A DNA stretch of 64,000 bases from Acridotheres tristis (GCA_037013685.1 CM072884.1:106691548-106755547); one strand, 5' to 3'; positions 22,681 through 37,260 are shown, counted from the stretch's first letter. The notes: generated by a model from the sequence alone, not told the origin. Numbers and translations are program-made.

Positions 22681-25600
22681 CTGCCTAATTAATTTCCCTC
22701 CTGTGTTTTTGAAATTAGCACTGGCTGCTGGGAAGTTACTCCTTCTAAGATTGCTTTTCCTGGCTGAGACACCTTTTCCCCATTACAGCAGGGCTCCCCG
22801 AGGTACTTGGACTGGTTGCTGTTTGCTCTTTTAAATCACTGGAGATCTCTACTTCTTGTTCCCTGTCCCAGGAAGGAGGCAGAGCATCTCTTTCCTTGGT
22901 GTCCTGGCCCTGCTACCACTGCCTTTCCTTCAGCAAACTGTTAATTACAATTAAGTGCCTGTTACCAGTCCCTGTGTAAGTAATAGGTGACTTGCTTCTG
23001 CAAGGGCTGCAGAAGGGTCCCAAGCCCAAGGGACCTGTCTGAATGGTGTTTGGAGCTGATGCTCCCATCTGTTAAACATTGACACTCATTATTTTACCTA
23101 AATGGTGGCTGCTGGAGAAACTTGGGCCATTGTGTTCGAGGATTGGCTGACGGAAGAGCAGATGCTCAAAGAGAAAAATGGGTGTTTAGGCCTGCCTGAC
23201 CTTGCAAATGGCTTATCTTGGGAAACAGGAGCCAAATCTCTTCCAAAAGCCTGTAACATTTGCTAATGGTAAATATTTTTTCCAGTATGAGAAGCAAGGA
23301 CTGTGTGCAGGAGTGGGGAAAGGACAATGACCAAAAAGCAGAACAGTGGTCCAAATTGTCTGGGTAGATTTTTGATCCAGTGTCTTAGGGGATCAGGTTA
23401 GCACATAAAAATGCCTTTTTGTAGCTTTAGCTGCTTCTTTTAGTTGTGTGTTTTGTGGAAATGTGCTACACCAGTCAGTGTCAGCTCTGGTTAACTCCAC
23501 ACACCACCCAAACTTGGAAGGTTGAGATTTTCATAAAGGGACAAAAGTTTTAAGACTCTTATGGTGACATACATAGTTCTGTGTTTCTCCTGTCCATTTT
23601 CCTTTCCTTCTTCTAAGCCAGTTCAGAAAAAGGTCTCCAGGAATTTGTTTTGCTGAGTCCTCTTCCCAATAGGAAGACTTTCTGCAAGCCTCCTGACTCC
23701 TATTTGCTCAGAGAGGGACCAGGAGATTTAGTCAGAAAAGCTGGTGTGGTTGGAGGGCAGCCAAGCAAACAGACACTCACACAAATCCGTGCTGCTGATA
23801 GAGTGAGGCTGTGCTAGAAGTGACTCAGAGGAATTGGCTAATACGTCCTGCAGCTACAAAGAAGTGCTCAGAGCAGAATGTTGTTGTCAGCAGAACGTCT
23901 GATGATGCACTAGGTAAACTTGTTTTTAATGGAAACTAGGAAGTAAGGCTTGGAAAAATGTCAGGGGCAGCCTTGTAGGTAGAAATTGAATGCTGTATTC
24001 TTGGATGTTTGCAAGACTGTAATGATTCTTTAAGAGAGTAGAAAGTTAATTTGTTAATTAAATGTTCTGTCATCTTGCTCCTCAGTGCCAGCTTGTCTGA
24101 GTCACCACTTATCAGTCCAGCCTTCCTTCCTACAAGTGACAGAAGCTTCATTTTTTACCACAGCTTGATCTTCATGTATTGGAAACTGCACTCTGCTCGT
24201 TTAAACCTGTGCAAATGTAAATGTTGCCTGTAGAATACCCAGTGTGGTTAAAATTACCTCTTTTGTGGGGGACATGTCCAGATTGGCTTGGATTTTCTTC
24301 TGGGAACAACTGCTAATGGCACTGCAGAAACACTGTTGGGTTGTACCAATGGACAGGCAGAAAAGGAGAGTGTTGGCAGGGTTTGGTGGGTCTTTGGGAG
24401 CACCAGAGAGCCCAACTGCTGCAGTGGGAAGCAGAGAAATGGCACATCACAAATGCCTGTAGTGCATTGTCTACATTTTCTTCTGGTTTTTGCATCCTTG
24501 CCCTGGAGTTGGGGGCTTTGCCAGACATCAGTGCAGCCCCACGCAGCTGCAGCCTCTTCACAGCCAAGTTTTCAGTGGAGATCCCAGCAGGGAAAGCTTT
24601 TGGGAGGCTCAAAAATGTAACTCGGAGCAATGAGAAAATCCATGAAGCATCTGTCATGCTGCCTCTTGCCTGGACAAATGTCTGGTTTTAAATCTCTTTG
24701 GGATGATGTCTCTTTGGAGCTGAGCTGTCCCAGCTCTGGGGTGCTTTCAGGATCTGGCTCAAAGCTGCTCCTTGCTCATGCAGCAGACCAGAAAGGAGGC
24801 TTTTTGCTTCTGAAGCTGCATGAGCCAAGAGGCTTTTGCAGAAGGATGCTGAGAGGAGCCTCCCCTTCACTGGCCATCACAGTGGGAGCTGGACACCTTG
24901 CTGCCCTCCAGAGATGCCCCTGCCAGAATGCCCTTGCTTTGCTGCTCTCAGCAGCTCGTGGCCTCTTGCAAAAGCAAAATCCTGCTTGTTTTCCTCTCTG
25001 GCATTAGGTGAGGTGTTGGTTAAGTGTGTGCACTGCTGATTTACAGCCCCTGCAAGAGCATCAGCAAAAGAGGGCACATACTTTAGCTAAGTTTGTGCAT
25101 AAGTACCTCAGTCAAAGGCTCACAGGATGAAAGTTTGTTCCAGACAAGAAAGTGAGCCTCCTGTCCTGCAGGCTTTTCAGTAATGCCTCCAAGGGCACAT
25201 TTCGCTGGGATAAAATGGCTCTTTGTGATAAGTACAGTGACAGTGCTATTACTACACAGCAAATTAGCCTTGGGTCTGAAATTAAGCTGTTTGGACTTCT
25301 TAACATTATTAATAGGAAAGATTCAAAGGCTTTCCCCCTCTTTTCTTTTTCTGCTATTTTCCCTCTTACTTTCCCATCTTTGCTTTTACATCTGAAATGA
25401 TTTAAAATTGCCACAGATGGACCTTCTGGGCAGAATTATCCAGATCTGGGCAGCATAAAGAATGACTCCTTGTTCTTGTGCCCATTAGTCTAATGGGAGT
25501 GAGGAGTGAAACTCTTTGCCAGGCTTTGCAAATGTATTGTTTATTTTCTGTCCTGTGGAGTTTTTACCTTCCATGGGTGTCTTCTGCTTATGCAGGGACA

Positions 25601-27540
25601 GCTCTGTGGCCCAGCTGAGGTCTTGTGTGTTCAGACCTGCACTGGGGAAGCCACTCTGCCTTGCAGAGTCACTGAACCAAGTGTGCAGCTCTGAAGGAGC
25701 TGTGTTGCAATTTCTTCTCTGCCCATGATGCCCAGAGTGAGCCAGCTGGGATGCTGTGCTGGGGAAGGCTGGTTCTCTGTGGATGAATCAGAGGCTGGGT
25801 TTTATGGTCACTTCCTTGCTCCCACCCTCCTCTGGATGTGTGACTGCTGCTGATTCCCACTGTGCACAGGCTGTTCTCTAGAGCTTTATTACCCCCAGTT
25901 TATGCAAATGCTTGTTGAAATGTGGGTCTTGACGAGATTTGCTTAAGCACTAGTACCCAAAGCACTAAAATATTAAATTATTCCTAAAATAATGTTTGAG
26001 TCATTAAAATAAAATCAGAAAATAACTTCTCTAGAAGACCAATAGGGTAAACAGGTCTGAAATCCAATAGTACAGCAAAGGAGGAGGAAAAAATTAGTTC
26101 TTCTGATTTTCCTTCTTTTGTAAGAAATTGCTTCATTTTGCAAGAGATGAATTGCTTCCTAGCAATTCCTGTTGACCTAGAGAACCTTAGACAGTGACTG
26201 TGCAACTGCTGATTCTCTGTGTTTTGCTGGTTTTCAGGAGAACCCCTGAATGCAGCAGGTGATTGTCTCAAAGCATTGAAGCCCATCTGTGGAAGGACAC
26301 AGCAGTGCCCCTGCACGGGCTCGTGCCCTCAGCATTAAGTGTTTTTGGAAAACGTAGCTCCTTGATTGTGGGGAGAGGAGGAGTGACTGCCTGAGGAAGC
26401 TGCACAAATGTCTAGCTGCAAAGTGCAATTTACCATCAGTGCGCTTCTCTGCAAAACCATAGTCCCTGGCATAATTTGTCCTTAAATGACTAGTGCCATT
26501 AACTGTAATGGCTTGCATAATCAAGCTCTCACATTATCCTACCCCACACTGTATTTTAGTCTGCTTCTCATTCTCCTGCAAGCCCGTGAAGAATGGTGTG
26601 TGCTGGATGACACAGGTATAAGTGCACAGGCTCCACTTCTCTTGGCCATTTGGACACCTAAGAAGCAAGGATGGCAGGCTTATTAATTTACCCTAGACAA
26701 CCTCTGGGAGCATGTTTTACACTAGAAGTAATGTCAGGGTTCATATTTCTGTTCTCAGGCACTGTCAGCATCAGTAAGAAACAAGGGTTGAGACCAGTAA
26801 AGGATTTGTGTGATGTGCACCCAGCACTGGGGAATAATGGGAGCACTGGCCTTAGTCCAGGAGAAATGTGACCCAGTAAACTTCTTAAAAGACTGTTCAA
26901 TCACTCTCTTTATTATGCTGGAGCATCCAGGCTGTGTACAGGATGAATGGCATTTTCATAACTGCTGCCAAAGGAAACATTTTCTGTGCTGTGTACAGTA
27001 ATTTTCTCTACTTTGCAGTCTGGGCTGGCAGCAAAAGAGAGCTGCTCCTCACCTCCTCACAGGGGTGGGTGGTAATGGTGCACCTTGAACTGAACCAGCC
27101 AGTGATTTAATTCCATCAAGCCTAAGCACAGCTTCATTGGTCTGTCTTTGCAGAGGAATCCACTGCCTTTCTGTAGTCATATAGATCAGGAGCAAAATAA
27201 TAGAGGAAAAAAGGTCCTATTTGAAGAAAAGCAGTACAGAGCATGGATATCTGGATGGGAACTGCAATGTGTTTCCTTGGCTGGAGGTGCAGTGAGATGC
27301 CCAGGCACCTGAGAACTGTGGGCTGCTCTTGTAGGAGGGCTGGAGCATACAGCTCCTGCAGGCTCCTTCCCAAAAAAATCCTCAATAACATCAGAAATAG
27401 CACAGTGTCTCCAGGTGGGTTTTTTATGCCTCCAGCCTTTTTTCTAGCCTTTGCCCTTCCCTGTGGTTTATTGCTTTCCCAAAATAGGTTTCCTGGGAAA
27501 AAATTTTCCACTAGATTCACTCTGAAACCAGAGTGACAAG
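22681..27540. other. Unique non-coding DNA, no gene recognised
   Basis: No exon, RNA gene or recognisable repeat. Overlapping frames at 24244-25077 on both strands reach 125 codons in a GC-richer stretch but carry no domain I can name. The remainder alternates AT-rich and mixed composition. Confidence 0.5.
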
Positions 27541-28340
27541 CTGTTTATTTATTTAATTGGTTTTATGTTCCAACCAATAAATTAATCTTCTCTGTGTTTG
27601 ATTTTTGAGCAAGCAAAGCTAAAAGAAGGGGGAGTGCATACCAGAGATGTGGGGTTCTCTTTTTCATGTTTTGTCAGCTCTTTCTTTAAATAAAAGGCTT
27701 AATTAAGCCTGCATTTCTCATTATGTTCTGTGTAAATGTGGCACCTAGAGAACGTGAACTAGGCTTTAGAACAGTTTGCTGTTCCTATGCAGCCCATCAT
27801 TTTCTTTATGAGAACAATTCCTGCCTATAATAATTTTGTTATCCCAGTGTATTTATCTTTTACATCTTCATACACGACTCTTGGAGGTTTTCCTGGCATC
27901 GTGACAGCCTGAGATTACCCAGCACTCAGACTATGTGTTTCTCACAAGCTTCTGAAACTGCATTAGATTTGATTTTTTTTTCTTACTTTTTACTTACTAC
28001 ATTTGTTTTTTATGCATCATAAGCCACAGTGCTCACAGTTGTGTGTGCAACCCATCTGCACACAAAACAAGAATGAAATATGTAGGGTTCATTAGTCAGA
28101 TGTGGTGAATGGCTTGAAATGCTTAATTAAAGAAAAAACACAAAAGGCCCAGTGAATCAGATGTTCACAGAGCAATAGAGGTGGGGAAAAAGACTTCATG
28201 AATAATTGCTATTTAAATGCAGGCTCCCTTATTTGCCCACAGTTAGTTCCCACCCATTTTTTTTTTGCAAGGAAAATCAGTCAGTAAAAATATATGACAT
28301 CAACTTTTTATTTCTTATGGAAATTCTGCTATACTAATTC
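27541..28340. other. AT-rich stretch with enhancer-like texture
   Basis: Contains clustered AT-hook/homeodomain-type words such as GCTTAATTAAGCC-like palindromic pieces (near 27698), CTTAATTAAAG (28121-28131) and GAATAATTGCTATTTAAATGC (28199-28219 region). No coding potential. Resemblance to conserved non-coding DNA is by texture only and weak. Confidence 0.2.
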
Positions 28341-31300
28341 TTTTACCTTGATGTTTGATCTTTTGTCCTTAATCTATTTTAAAGCTAAGCATTGCTGGAT
28401 TCTACAATGCACCTTTGTTTAAGAATGTAATGCCCATCTATTTCCTAGCAATGGCATGGTCGTTTTGTCTTAGAACTGAAGCTTTGGAAAAGTCTCTTCC
28501 CACTTAGGATGGTTCTATTCCCACTTAGTTCTTATGAACTAGCTTGCAAAACCAAACTGGTGACATCCTTGCTAATCAGCCCTTGCAAGATTTAAAGAAA
28601 AAAAAAAAACCACACAAAGAAAGAGCAAGAGCTTTGTGTCTCGTTGCTGTTAAATTTGGATGTATTTTTAAACCTTTCCTGACGATTCATGCTTCTTGTG
28701 AGCTTCTCATCAGTGGCAAAGCTGAACAGAATAGAGGTTATTTCAGCTAATTACAGGGTGACGTTATAGCTTGAAATGGAGGATGAGGGATGAACAAGCA
28801 CTCTGAGTGCTCTGCCCTATTCCATTCTGTGCAGGCATGTTAATAGCCCTATCTGTTAGTATATTTTTAAGGCTGTGTTCAGTCTCAATAGGGTGATGTT
28901 TGTCTGTGGGCCTCCCTCTCAGTCTGTTTGTGCCCAGTGTATTTGTGACAATGCCTGCACTGTCTCTGTGCCCTGAGCCGAATGGGTGGCTTGTGAAGGG
29001 GACTGAGATGTTAGACTGGGCTGTCAGTGATGCTCTTCATTTGTATTCTGCTCAGGGGGCCAAGCCACTGAGGAGGAGACGTGCCAGAGTGCTTTCCTTA
29101 GAGAGCCCCTGCCCTCTTTAATTTTCCTTTGCACTTCTTTACCCTAGTGAACCTTTCTCTTTCAAGGTGTGACTATTTCTGCAGCACGGAGCTTGGCTTT
29201 AGATGGTGAAACATATAGGATGTGCAGCACCTACAAACCAGTGAGTTGTTTGGGGCTGGCTTATTTTTGGCTGTGAAATGTTGCATTAGGAAACAGAGAG
29301 CTGCATTGAGAGCATCTGGTGCCTGCCCTCTTCCAGCCTGAGAGGAGATTTAGTGTGGGCAGAGAAATGTGAAGTACATTGTGAGAGTATGGCCTGTGCA
29401 GAGCTGCCTCTGAAGCAATAGCCAGCTCAGCTTTTTAGGGAATGGCACGTGCTTTTGGAGACCCATGAGTGTGAAGCTCCCAAAGTAATGTTGTTTTAAA
29501 CCAGAAATGCTGGGTTTGCCCTAAATCTGAAAAGCTGCTCATTTGAGACCTGACATGCTAATGCAGCATGCTTCTCCCAGAATGGTGCAGTGGTGGATCC
29601 TTGGTGCTGAGGGGATGTGCAGTGTCCTCGCCTGCTCTGCTGGTGAGGCAGCAGCAGCCTTTGGGGAGAAGGAAGGATGTTTTAACAATATGAGGTAATT
29701 TTGTTACTGAATTCTTGAGTACCTTCCTGTTCAAGATCTTCTGAGTTTGCTCTGTGGTTTGCTGGGAAGAGAAGGGTGCTGCTTTTACATCCTGTCATTT
29801 TGCATCCTTCTTTGCTTTAAGTGCAGCAGTTTCCAAGTCTGTTGTGCCGTGTTTTTGGGACTGCTGATGCAGCACGTCCCTATGGCAGCAGAAGCCAGCA
29901 CCCTTGAGCGATTCCTTGTGCTCCACACTGACAGAGCCAGGCTACCCCAGCTCCTCTCCCGGCAGCCAGTGATTAATGTAAAGTTCAACAGCACCAACTT
30001 TTCACCTTCTGCCACGTGAGCTGTCCCCACCAGCGAGAGAAAGGTCTGACTGTTCTGCTGTGGGCTGCAGTCTGTGTTGCTGTCCACATGCTGGTGTGAC
30101 TTTTCTCTCCTCTCTCCTTCCTGCAGTTCCCTTTTGCCCTCTGCCCTTGGAGACTCCTGTGTAAAGGTGGGCTCAAACAGTCACCCTGAAAGAAAAAGGC
30201 AGAACAGAGAAAAGGCAGTTTTGGTGAGGATTACAGGTCATATGTCAGGTCGAATCAGTCCCTGATGGAGACAGCAAAGAAAATGTAACATTGCAAGAGC
30301 AAATGTGGTTTTGCTGAGGAAAGGTTCATGGCTGGTTTTCATTGCTTCAGGATCAACTGCATGGCTGCCTACAAACCCTCTCTGCACTTAAACTCATGTG
30401 GTGCCAAACTCTTTCAAGTGAAGAAAATGAAGATCAGGAGGAGGTTGCTGGACACTGGCCAGGGCGAGTGCCTGACCATTTGTGTGAGCCAAGTCAGGAC
30501 CAGGACAGAGCAGCTCCTGCCTTGGCATCCCAGGGAGTGCCACAATATGAATGAAGTACATTTCTTGTATTGTACTGTTATTTTCCTCTGAGCCTCCCAT
30601 TGTCTGGCCACTTGTCCTGGAAGACAAAGATCTAATTCTAGATTTAGACAGTCACAGGTCGAATCATGGCCAGTTGCAAACTCCTGGGTATATTCCTAAA
30701 GAAAACTGTTTTCTCCATCCCACTTGCCTGGTTGGTTTTTTTGTATGTGCTGGAAGCAAAGTCTTTGCTTTCTTCTTGAGTTTCACCAGCTTTTGGTTTG
30801 GTGGGCACTGCAGGAGACTGACTGTGTGGCTGCCAGTATTAGGAAAAGAGGAAATTCTTCTACTTGAAGAACATTTTGAATAAAGGCCTTGTAACCAAAA
30901 GAAAGTTCAAACAAATTCAGCAAATACTGTATCCTGAAGCCATGCTAAACCAACACATGTGATGGCAGAGCAAGCCCTTATCTTCCTGGCTTATGAATGA
31001 ATAAAAGTGACTCCTAATTTCAAAACAAAGAGAAAAGTAACAGAAAACCACTTATTTGTTGTATTCTAGTGAGAGTGTGGATCCTGTACAGAGCTAGAAC
31101 AACCATGCAGTAAATCCTGTTACCTCGTTTCCTTCATCATTGATGGATGCAGGGAAGCAAACAGAGGAAGCCACATCACAGCAAGTGAAGCAAGGCAGAA
31201 AAAGCAGCTGGGCCTGTTTGGTGCCTGCTGTATTTGGAACTGAGTGTCAGAAAGAGAGGGCCCAGCATCCTGTGAACAGAGTGGGGTGATGAAGTTCCAA

Positions 31301-34300
31301 AGCACTGTTGTTCCCATGCATTATCCATTTGTTCTTGTTGCAACAATCACTATGTCAGTGGACTATTCTTGCATAATTAGGAGGAATGTGATCACCTTCA
31401 ACCCTGAGAGCAAATGAGCTTCTGCAGCAGCAATTTCCATTCATGTGTGCACTGCATACCAAGGGGAAGAGGAATACAATGGATTTTATGTGTCTAAGCA
31501 GAACACAGTCTGCAACTGGAAATGCCACTTCTTGTGAAACAATTTTATGCGCTGGTGACTGGACATTTTTCATTTGAAATTAAATTCCTCTTAGCCCTGC
31601 TGCATATTGGGGTTTGGATTGATGAGTAATTTCTCACAAATCTGTGCATCATCTCTTGTTTTGCATCTTCCCTTTCTGCTGCTCCCAACACTGCAAATTG
31701 ATGTCAAGAAGAGAGCATGACTCAAATTGTTATTTGCTAAGCCTTCTGGTTTTCTCTAATATAGGAATTTTGCTATTTGAAAGTTAATCTTTCAACCATA
31801 ACTAGACCTGTGCAAAACTGATAAACAGGTGAAGGAATCACCCTGTCCCAACAACACACCAGCAGATGTAGTCTGTGCTACTGCCTGAGCAAAGCCTGTG
31901 AATTGACTACATTTTAATCAAATGAAGTGGGTAGCTTGGGTTTGCTCTGAGACAAGTGTTTGAGTAAAGGATCAGCTTTCTGTTTCCCAATATTTTCAGC
32001 AAGCTTAGGAAGACATTCTGGAATTAAACAGACAACCGTCCCCAAAATGCTGTCCTGACTGCAAGCTTTCTAGATCCATAAGCGTGATCCCACTGCCTCT
32101 TCCTCATACTGTGACTTCTGACTAGACTGAGCCTCTGATGCAGATGTCAGCATGTTCCCAATTATTATGGCAATGTCCTTGAGTGGAGCCATCTCTAGTC
32201 AGAAAAATCTGTAGAGTTGAATATAGCAAAGTGCTATTTCAATTCAAGTTTGGCTTTCTTCCAGCTGACATAGCATTTGTTCCCAAAGTCAATTCCAGGA
32301 CAATTTTTTTCCCTTTTCTCTTTTTTCTCCTTTCTCTGTTCCTTTCCCCAAAGCCATTTCAGGGAAGAGAAGTCACATAAGTTGTATTGACATCTGAAAG
32401 ACACAGCCGAATATGAAGTTGTGGTTATTTTTCAGTTTATGTTCTGTGCCATTTTTAATAGAAATCTTTTTCACAGGCTCATCTATGAGAGGAGGGGGAT
32501 ATCTGAATGCAATTCATTTGAAATTTTCATATTTAGAAGTTTGCCCTTCTTCCCCCTTAGAGATAGCTGAGTTGTCTGACTGGCTGTAATGTATCTGTTG
32601 GCATTAGTGCACTGAAAAACAGAAAAATGTCTCTGTTCTTGCCTGATAATGCTCTTTTGCTATGAAGAATTTTTGCCAGAATCAACCCATCTTGTATTGC
32701 CGTGTGAAGTTTCCAGAATAATAATGGGTGCTGACTTCCAAATATTTAGAGTTCTCTAATTAGAAGAAATTGTCTCTGTGCTCCACAGTAGGAGAATTGT
32801 GTATGCCTTCCTCACCCTCCCAGCCCCAAGGGGGCTGGAATGAATGCTGGGGTGTAAGAAAAATAACTCCTGTATCCTGCAAAAGGCCCATGAGCTGTGG
32901 GACAGCACTGCCCTGGCTTTGTAGTGGTTTCCAGAGAGCCATGCCCCTCCAGGAGAAAGCCCAGTGCAAATGGGCAGACCCCAAACCTGAAATGCAATCT
33001 GAAGGATTCCGCTTTTCTTATTTGCAAGAAGCAAAGCCTGATGTTCCAGTGTGGATATTACAGGAGCTCTGCCTGTCTGGTAGCTTTCCAGGTTGTGTCT
33101 TGAAAACAAAAAAAGGCTCTGGATCCAGGGCTAATGGTGCATCTTTCAAAGGAATGTTTCTCTAAAAATATGCTGACATCCCATATGGAATAACATCAAT
33201 GAGAATCCTGAAGCATGTTGGGAAGCTCTGCTTCCTTGTGTAGTAAAGGTTATAGCCAAAATCTTTTTAGAAGAGAAATGTAAAATCTGTGTGAGACCTC
33301 ATGTGCCAGTTCTGTGCAGCATCTTCTCTGGCTGCACTGATCAGGAAGTTTCTGGAAGTGTCAGCATGAGTTTCTGACTGAGGGGCTGGGTACACAGGGA
33401 CTGTTTCAGTGCACACAGACAAATCCTGTATAACCTGTCCAAGGAATCTCACAATTCCAGCCTAGCCCTGAGGGTGCCTGCCCAGGCAGCACAGAGCACA
33501 CCCCTGACACAACCTTTATCCCAAAGCAGGTGTTGACCATGGGTATTTGTTGACTCTGCTACGGGCTGAGAGTGATATGTGGCTGAAATTTCTCTTCTTC
33601 TGCTAATCCTGTGTCAGCTGAATAATGCCTTAGTAAAAGGCACTTCCCTGCCATCACATTGACCAGACAGCACAAACCATTTGTGATTTAATGGTTGGTA
33701 TTAATGAGGTACTCAGTGCATCTGAACTTTACTGAGGTTTGTGGTAGCTCTTATGGTTATAATATTGTTGTAGCTCTTAGTGCTTACAGTTTTACAGCTT
33801 GAGATTCATGGAAAACTGGGAAAAAATGGGGTGGAGGGCGAATGCCACGAGGTTGCCAGGGTCCTCTTCCTGCTCCTGGGTATGATGAACAGTGCTTCAG
33901 TGTTGCACCACTGGAGTTAATTTACCCTGTGTTTGGAGAACTCTGAATAAAATCTATTCCTGTGCTTGGTTATCATTATATGTAGTTTTTATAATGTTTG
34001 ATCTGAGTCATTCTTGCTCCAATTTCAGCCCATTACTCCTTATCTGCTGTGGTTATGGAGAACAGATCGTTCTATTGAGTTTTGTAGCATGTTTCTATGT
34101 ACATAGCAGTCCTTTATCACCCTGCTCATAGCATTCTCCTCACTAGATAAAAACAATGCCATTTTCTGTAACACGTCCTGACAAGTCATATTTTCTAGAT
34201 GTCTTTCCTGGTTTTTGTACTCTCTTCCTTTGGTCTCCTTTTATTTACTTAAAGTACTCAGTGTAGGAGATAATACTTCATCCAAGGACTTGGAAAGCTG

Positions 34301-36568
34301 AGCAAAGCAGAAGAGTGACTTACATTGTAGGTGATATGGGCTCCTGTATTTATTAATCCCAGCCTGCTCAGCTTTCATAACAGTATGACTTCACCAAGGC
34401 ATGTTCTCCTTAGAGTCTGTACACTCCAAATCTTCCTCTGGAGAGCTGTTGTCTGAACAGTCTGAACAGTTTTCCTCAACCTCTCTTTGTTGGTTGCTCC
34501 TGAGTGCCTTTATTAGCTGTACCTCTGGCCGTGTTGAATTTCAAAGCATGTCTTCAAATGATGAAATAATCTCATATAATCTTGTCCTCTGGTGTAATTG
34601 CGTTCCCTCCAGACTTGTGTGCTGCAAATTTTAATAAGCATGCCCTCTACTTCCTCCTCTCCTTCACTAATGTTAGTGGGGAATAGAACCAACAGCAAGG
34701 AAAAAGAGGAGGAAACCTACTTGACATCTCTTTTTGCTTTTACAGTATCCCATTAATGACACCCGTGTGGGTCCTCCGTTTGTTGCTTTTCGTCAAGACT
34801 TCTTCCTTGGTTGCTTATTGGAACTTCTCTGAATGCAGTATCCAAGGAAGTGTGAAAATGAAGTAAAAACTATAAAAATATTTTTGTACAGAGGTACCTG
34901 GAGCTTTCCTGCAGAAGTGACAACTCATAGGCTACTAATATACTCTCTTCCTCTTTAGTTTGGTTGTAGTCAAGTTGCAACAGTGAGTGATTATCCAAAA
35001 CAATGGGGGTGTAAGTGCAGGTTCCCCACATGAAAATCTTCATATGAGATAAAATAATGCAGAGGAGTGTAAATCAGTCATAGACATAAGGATTTTGGAA
35101 GCTGGGAAGTAGCAGACATTGGATTGGCCATACTCCTGGCTTTAAATGTTTGAAAACGTAACTAAGTGCTGGCATTCAGGACCATTGGCACTGAAAGCTC
35201 CCGTGTTAAAAGGCCTCATAGGCTTGAAAGCTAAATTATTTCACAGACTGAAGGCAAATGTAGGTTCAAGTGCTATGTAGGTCCCCAAATCCCTTGCCAG
35301 TGTGTGGGTTTTGCAGTAGGTTCTTTTCATAGTACTTTTGCACTTCTCCATGTGTGACAGCTGGGGAGAGTGGAGATGGGGAGTGTGGCACCGACAAGTG
35401 CTCAAACTGAAATAATCCTGAGAAGAGAATCTTGGTGCCACTTTCTCTTCGGGTTTCTGATGAGCACAGCAGATGTCTGCAGAGATGGGAGATGCAGGCT
35501 CCTGCTGTGAACGACTGTAATAATGAGAAGCATTTGATGAGCTGACTGTGTTTCATTCTCACTGATGAGTTGATACTTTAAGTATACAAATTATTACAGC
35601 AACTTTGATCAGATTTAGTTTAGGTGCAACTACAATTGATTCCAAGAGAGGCAGCTTGCGTGGATAGAAAAGTAACTAAGATGTGTTATCTTGCTGGCTT
35701 TATTTTTCATTCCTTCCTCATCCCTGTTTCCCCATCTACTTAGCACTGATTTTATGTTAAGTATCTCTTTAGAATTGTATTGCTCTGCAGTCTTTAATGT
35801 TTAAGGTTGTGTGGCATCTTTTTGGTTGCCTGTTTATCACAAGTATAGGGAAAACAGTCTTCTTGTTAAGTATGAGTCTTACAGAGATATATTCTGGCAG
35901 AATAAAATTGCAAATCCATGTGTGCCTTGTTGCCTGGCTCTGTATGGAAAGGAAAGTGGGAGACCTGTACAGGGTGGGAAATTCAGAGGCTGGAGCTAAT
36001 GCTGCCCTTCAGAGCAGTCAGTGGGGCTGGTGGACTGGAACACTTCCAGGAAAAGAGTACTGATACCAAAGTATCTTCACACATCGCTGCTAATACTGAG
36101 AAGGAAAGTGCCTGAGGGAAGGACAAAACTCTGTAAACAACTCTGAGATGGAAATACGTGCAGCAGCCCCTTCAGTTGCTTTGACCAAGGGCAGGCCAGC
36201 AGGAAGTCTGTAGCAAGCTGTTGCTTTCTCCAGGTCAAGGAAAACATTTGAAGAATAACCTCCCTGTTTTATTTTGCTTCTCATTCTTGGGAAACAGTGG
36301 GGGTTGGAGAATAAATGTGCAGCAGTTATTATTTCGTGGGCCACTGCCCAGGGAGGTGGGTGCAGCCTGGTAGCTGTGCTGCCCTTGGGTCACCAGGGGA
36401 AACTGCTGCAGGCAGCACCTGCCCTGCCAGCTCTGGCTCCACTTCCTCCCAAAGATTCCCCAGGTCTGGAGGGACTTGGAATATGTCTCCCTTTCCCCAT
36501 GCCATAAGGTCTTGCCTTGACCTTTTCTACATCAAGAAGGGCCAGGTGCTCCCTGTCAGTGAGGATGT
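28341..36568. other. Unique non-coding DNA, no gene recognised
   Basis: More than 8 kb without a recognisable exon, RNA gene, LINE or LTR. Short overlapping frames (up to 131 codons at 32770-33165) have no known domains. An A12 run lies near 28599-28610. A TTTTACAG word at 34739-34746 resembles a 3' splice site, but nothing recognisable as coding follows it. Confidence 0.5.
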
Positions 36569-37101
36569 GGGGCTGGAGGAGCTGCCATGGCCAGCACTCT
36601 CAGTGTTTGTGATGCCACGGCCAGCACTCTCAGAGCTGGGGATGCCATGGGCCAGCACTGCCAGTTTTGGGGATGCCATGGCCAGCACTGCCAGTTTTGG
36701 GGATGCCATGGCCAGCTCTCCCATCCCGTGGTGTCTCCTGGCCAGCACTCCCAGAGTTGATGGTGCCATGGCCAGCACTCCCAGAGTTGGTGATGCCATG
36801 GGCCAGCATTCCCCGTGTTGATGATGCCATGGCCAGCACTCCCAGAGCTGGGGATGCCATGGCCAGCACTCCCAGAGCTGGGGATGCCATGGCCAGCACT
36901 CTCAGTTTTGGGGATGCCATGGCCAGTACTCTCAGTGTTGGGGATGCCATGGCCAGCACTCTCAGTTTTGGGGATGCCATGGCCAGCACTCCCAGTGTTG
37001 GGGATGCCATGGCCAGCACTCCCAGTGTTGGGGATGCCATGGCCAGCACTCCCAGTTTTGGGGATGCCATGGCCAGCTCTCCCATCCCGTGGTGTCTCCT
37101 G
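36569..37101. repeat. Minisatellite, 17 copies of a 30-bp unit
   Basis: The unit contains GATGCCATGGCCAGCACTC followed by a variable CCCAGTGTTGGG, CTCAGTTTTGGG or CCCAGAGCTGGG segment. Copies start at about 36584, 36614, 36644, 36674, 36704, 36734 (diverged), 36764, 36794, 36825 and then every 30 bp to 37065. An extra G (CCATGGGCC) in two units makes a 31-bp spacing. The odd segment CCCATCCCGTGGTGTCTCC occurs twice, near 36720 and 37081, at an offset of 361 bp. The 30-bp period keeps frames open on both strands (up to 212 codons); these are not genes. Confidence 0.97.
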
Positions 37102-37260
37102 TGCCGCTCCTGGCGCGGCTGGCATTGCACGGTGGCTGTGCAGTGGAGGTGGGCGGGTGCAGGGCATTTTTGGAGAGCTGCTGGTGAATGTGTCACGGAG
37201 CTGCTGCCCTCACACCGCCCCAGCAGCCAGCCCTGCCTGAGCCCAGTGCTATAATTAGCT
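37102..37260. other. GC-rich right flank of the 30-bp minisatellite
   Basis: Short GC-rich stretch including GCTCCTGGCGCGGCTGGC. No gene or RNA is recognised. It may belong to the same GC-rich island as the array. Confidence 0.4.

Noticed and set aside
34735..34830. 3' splice site TTTTACAG with a following exon
   Set aside because: No long or recognisable reading frame follows and no donor stands out; such words occur by chance in T-rich DNA.
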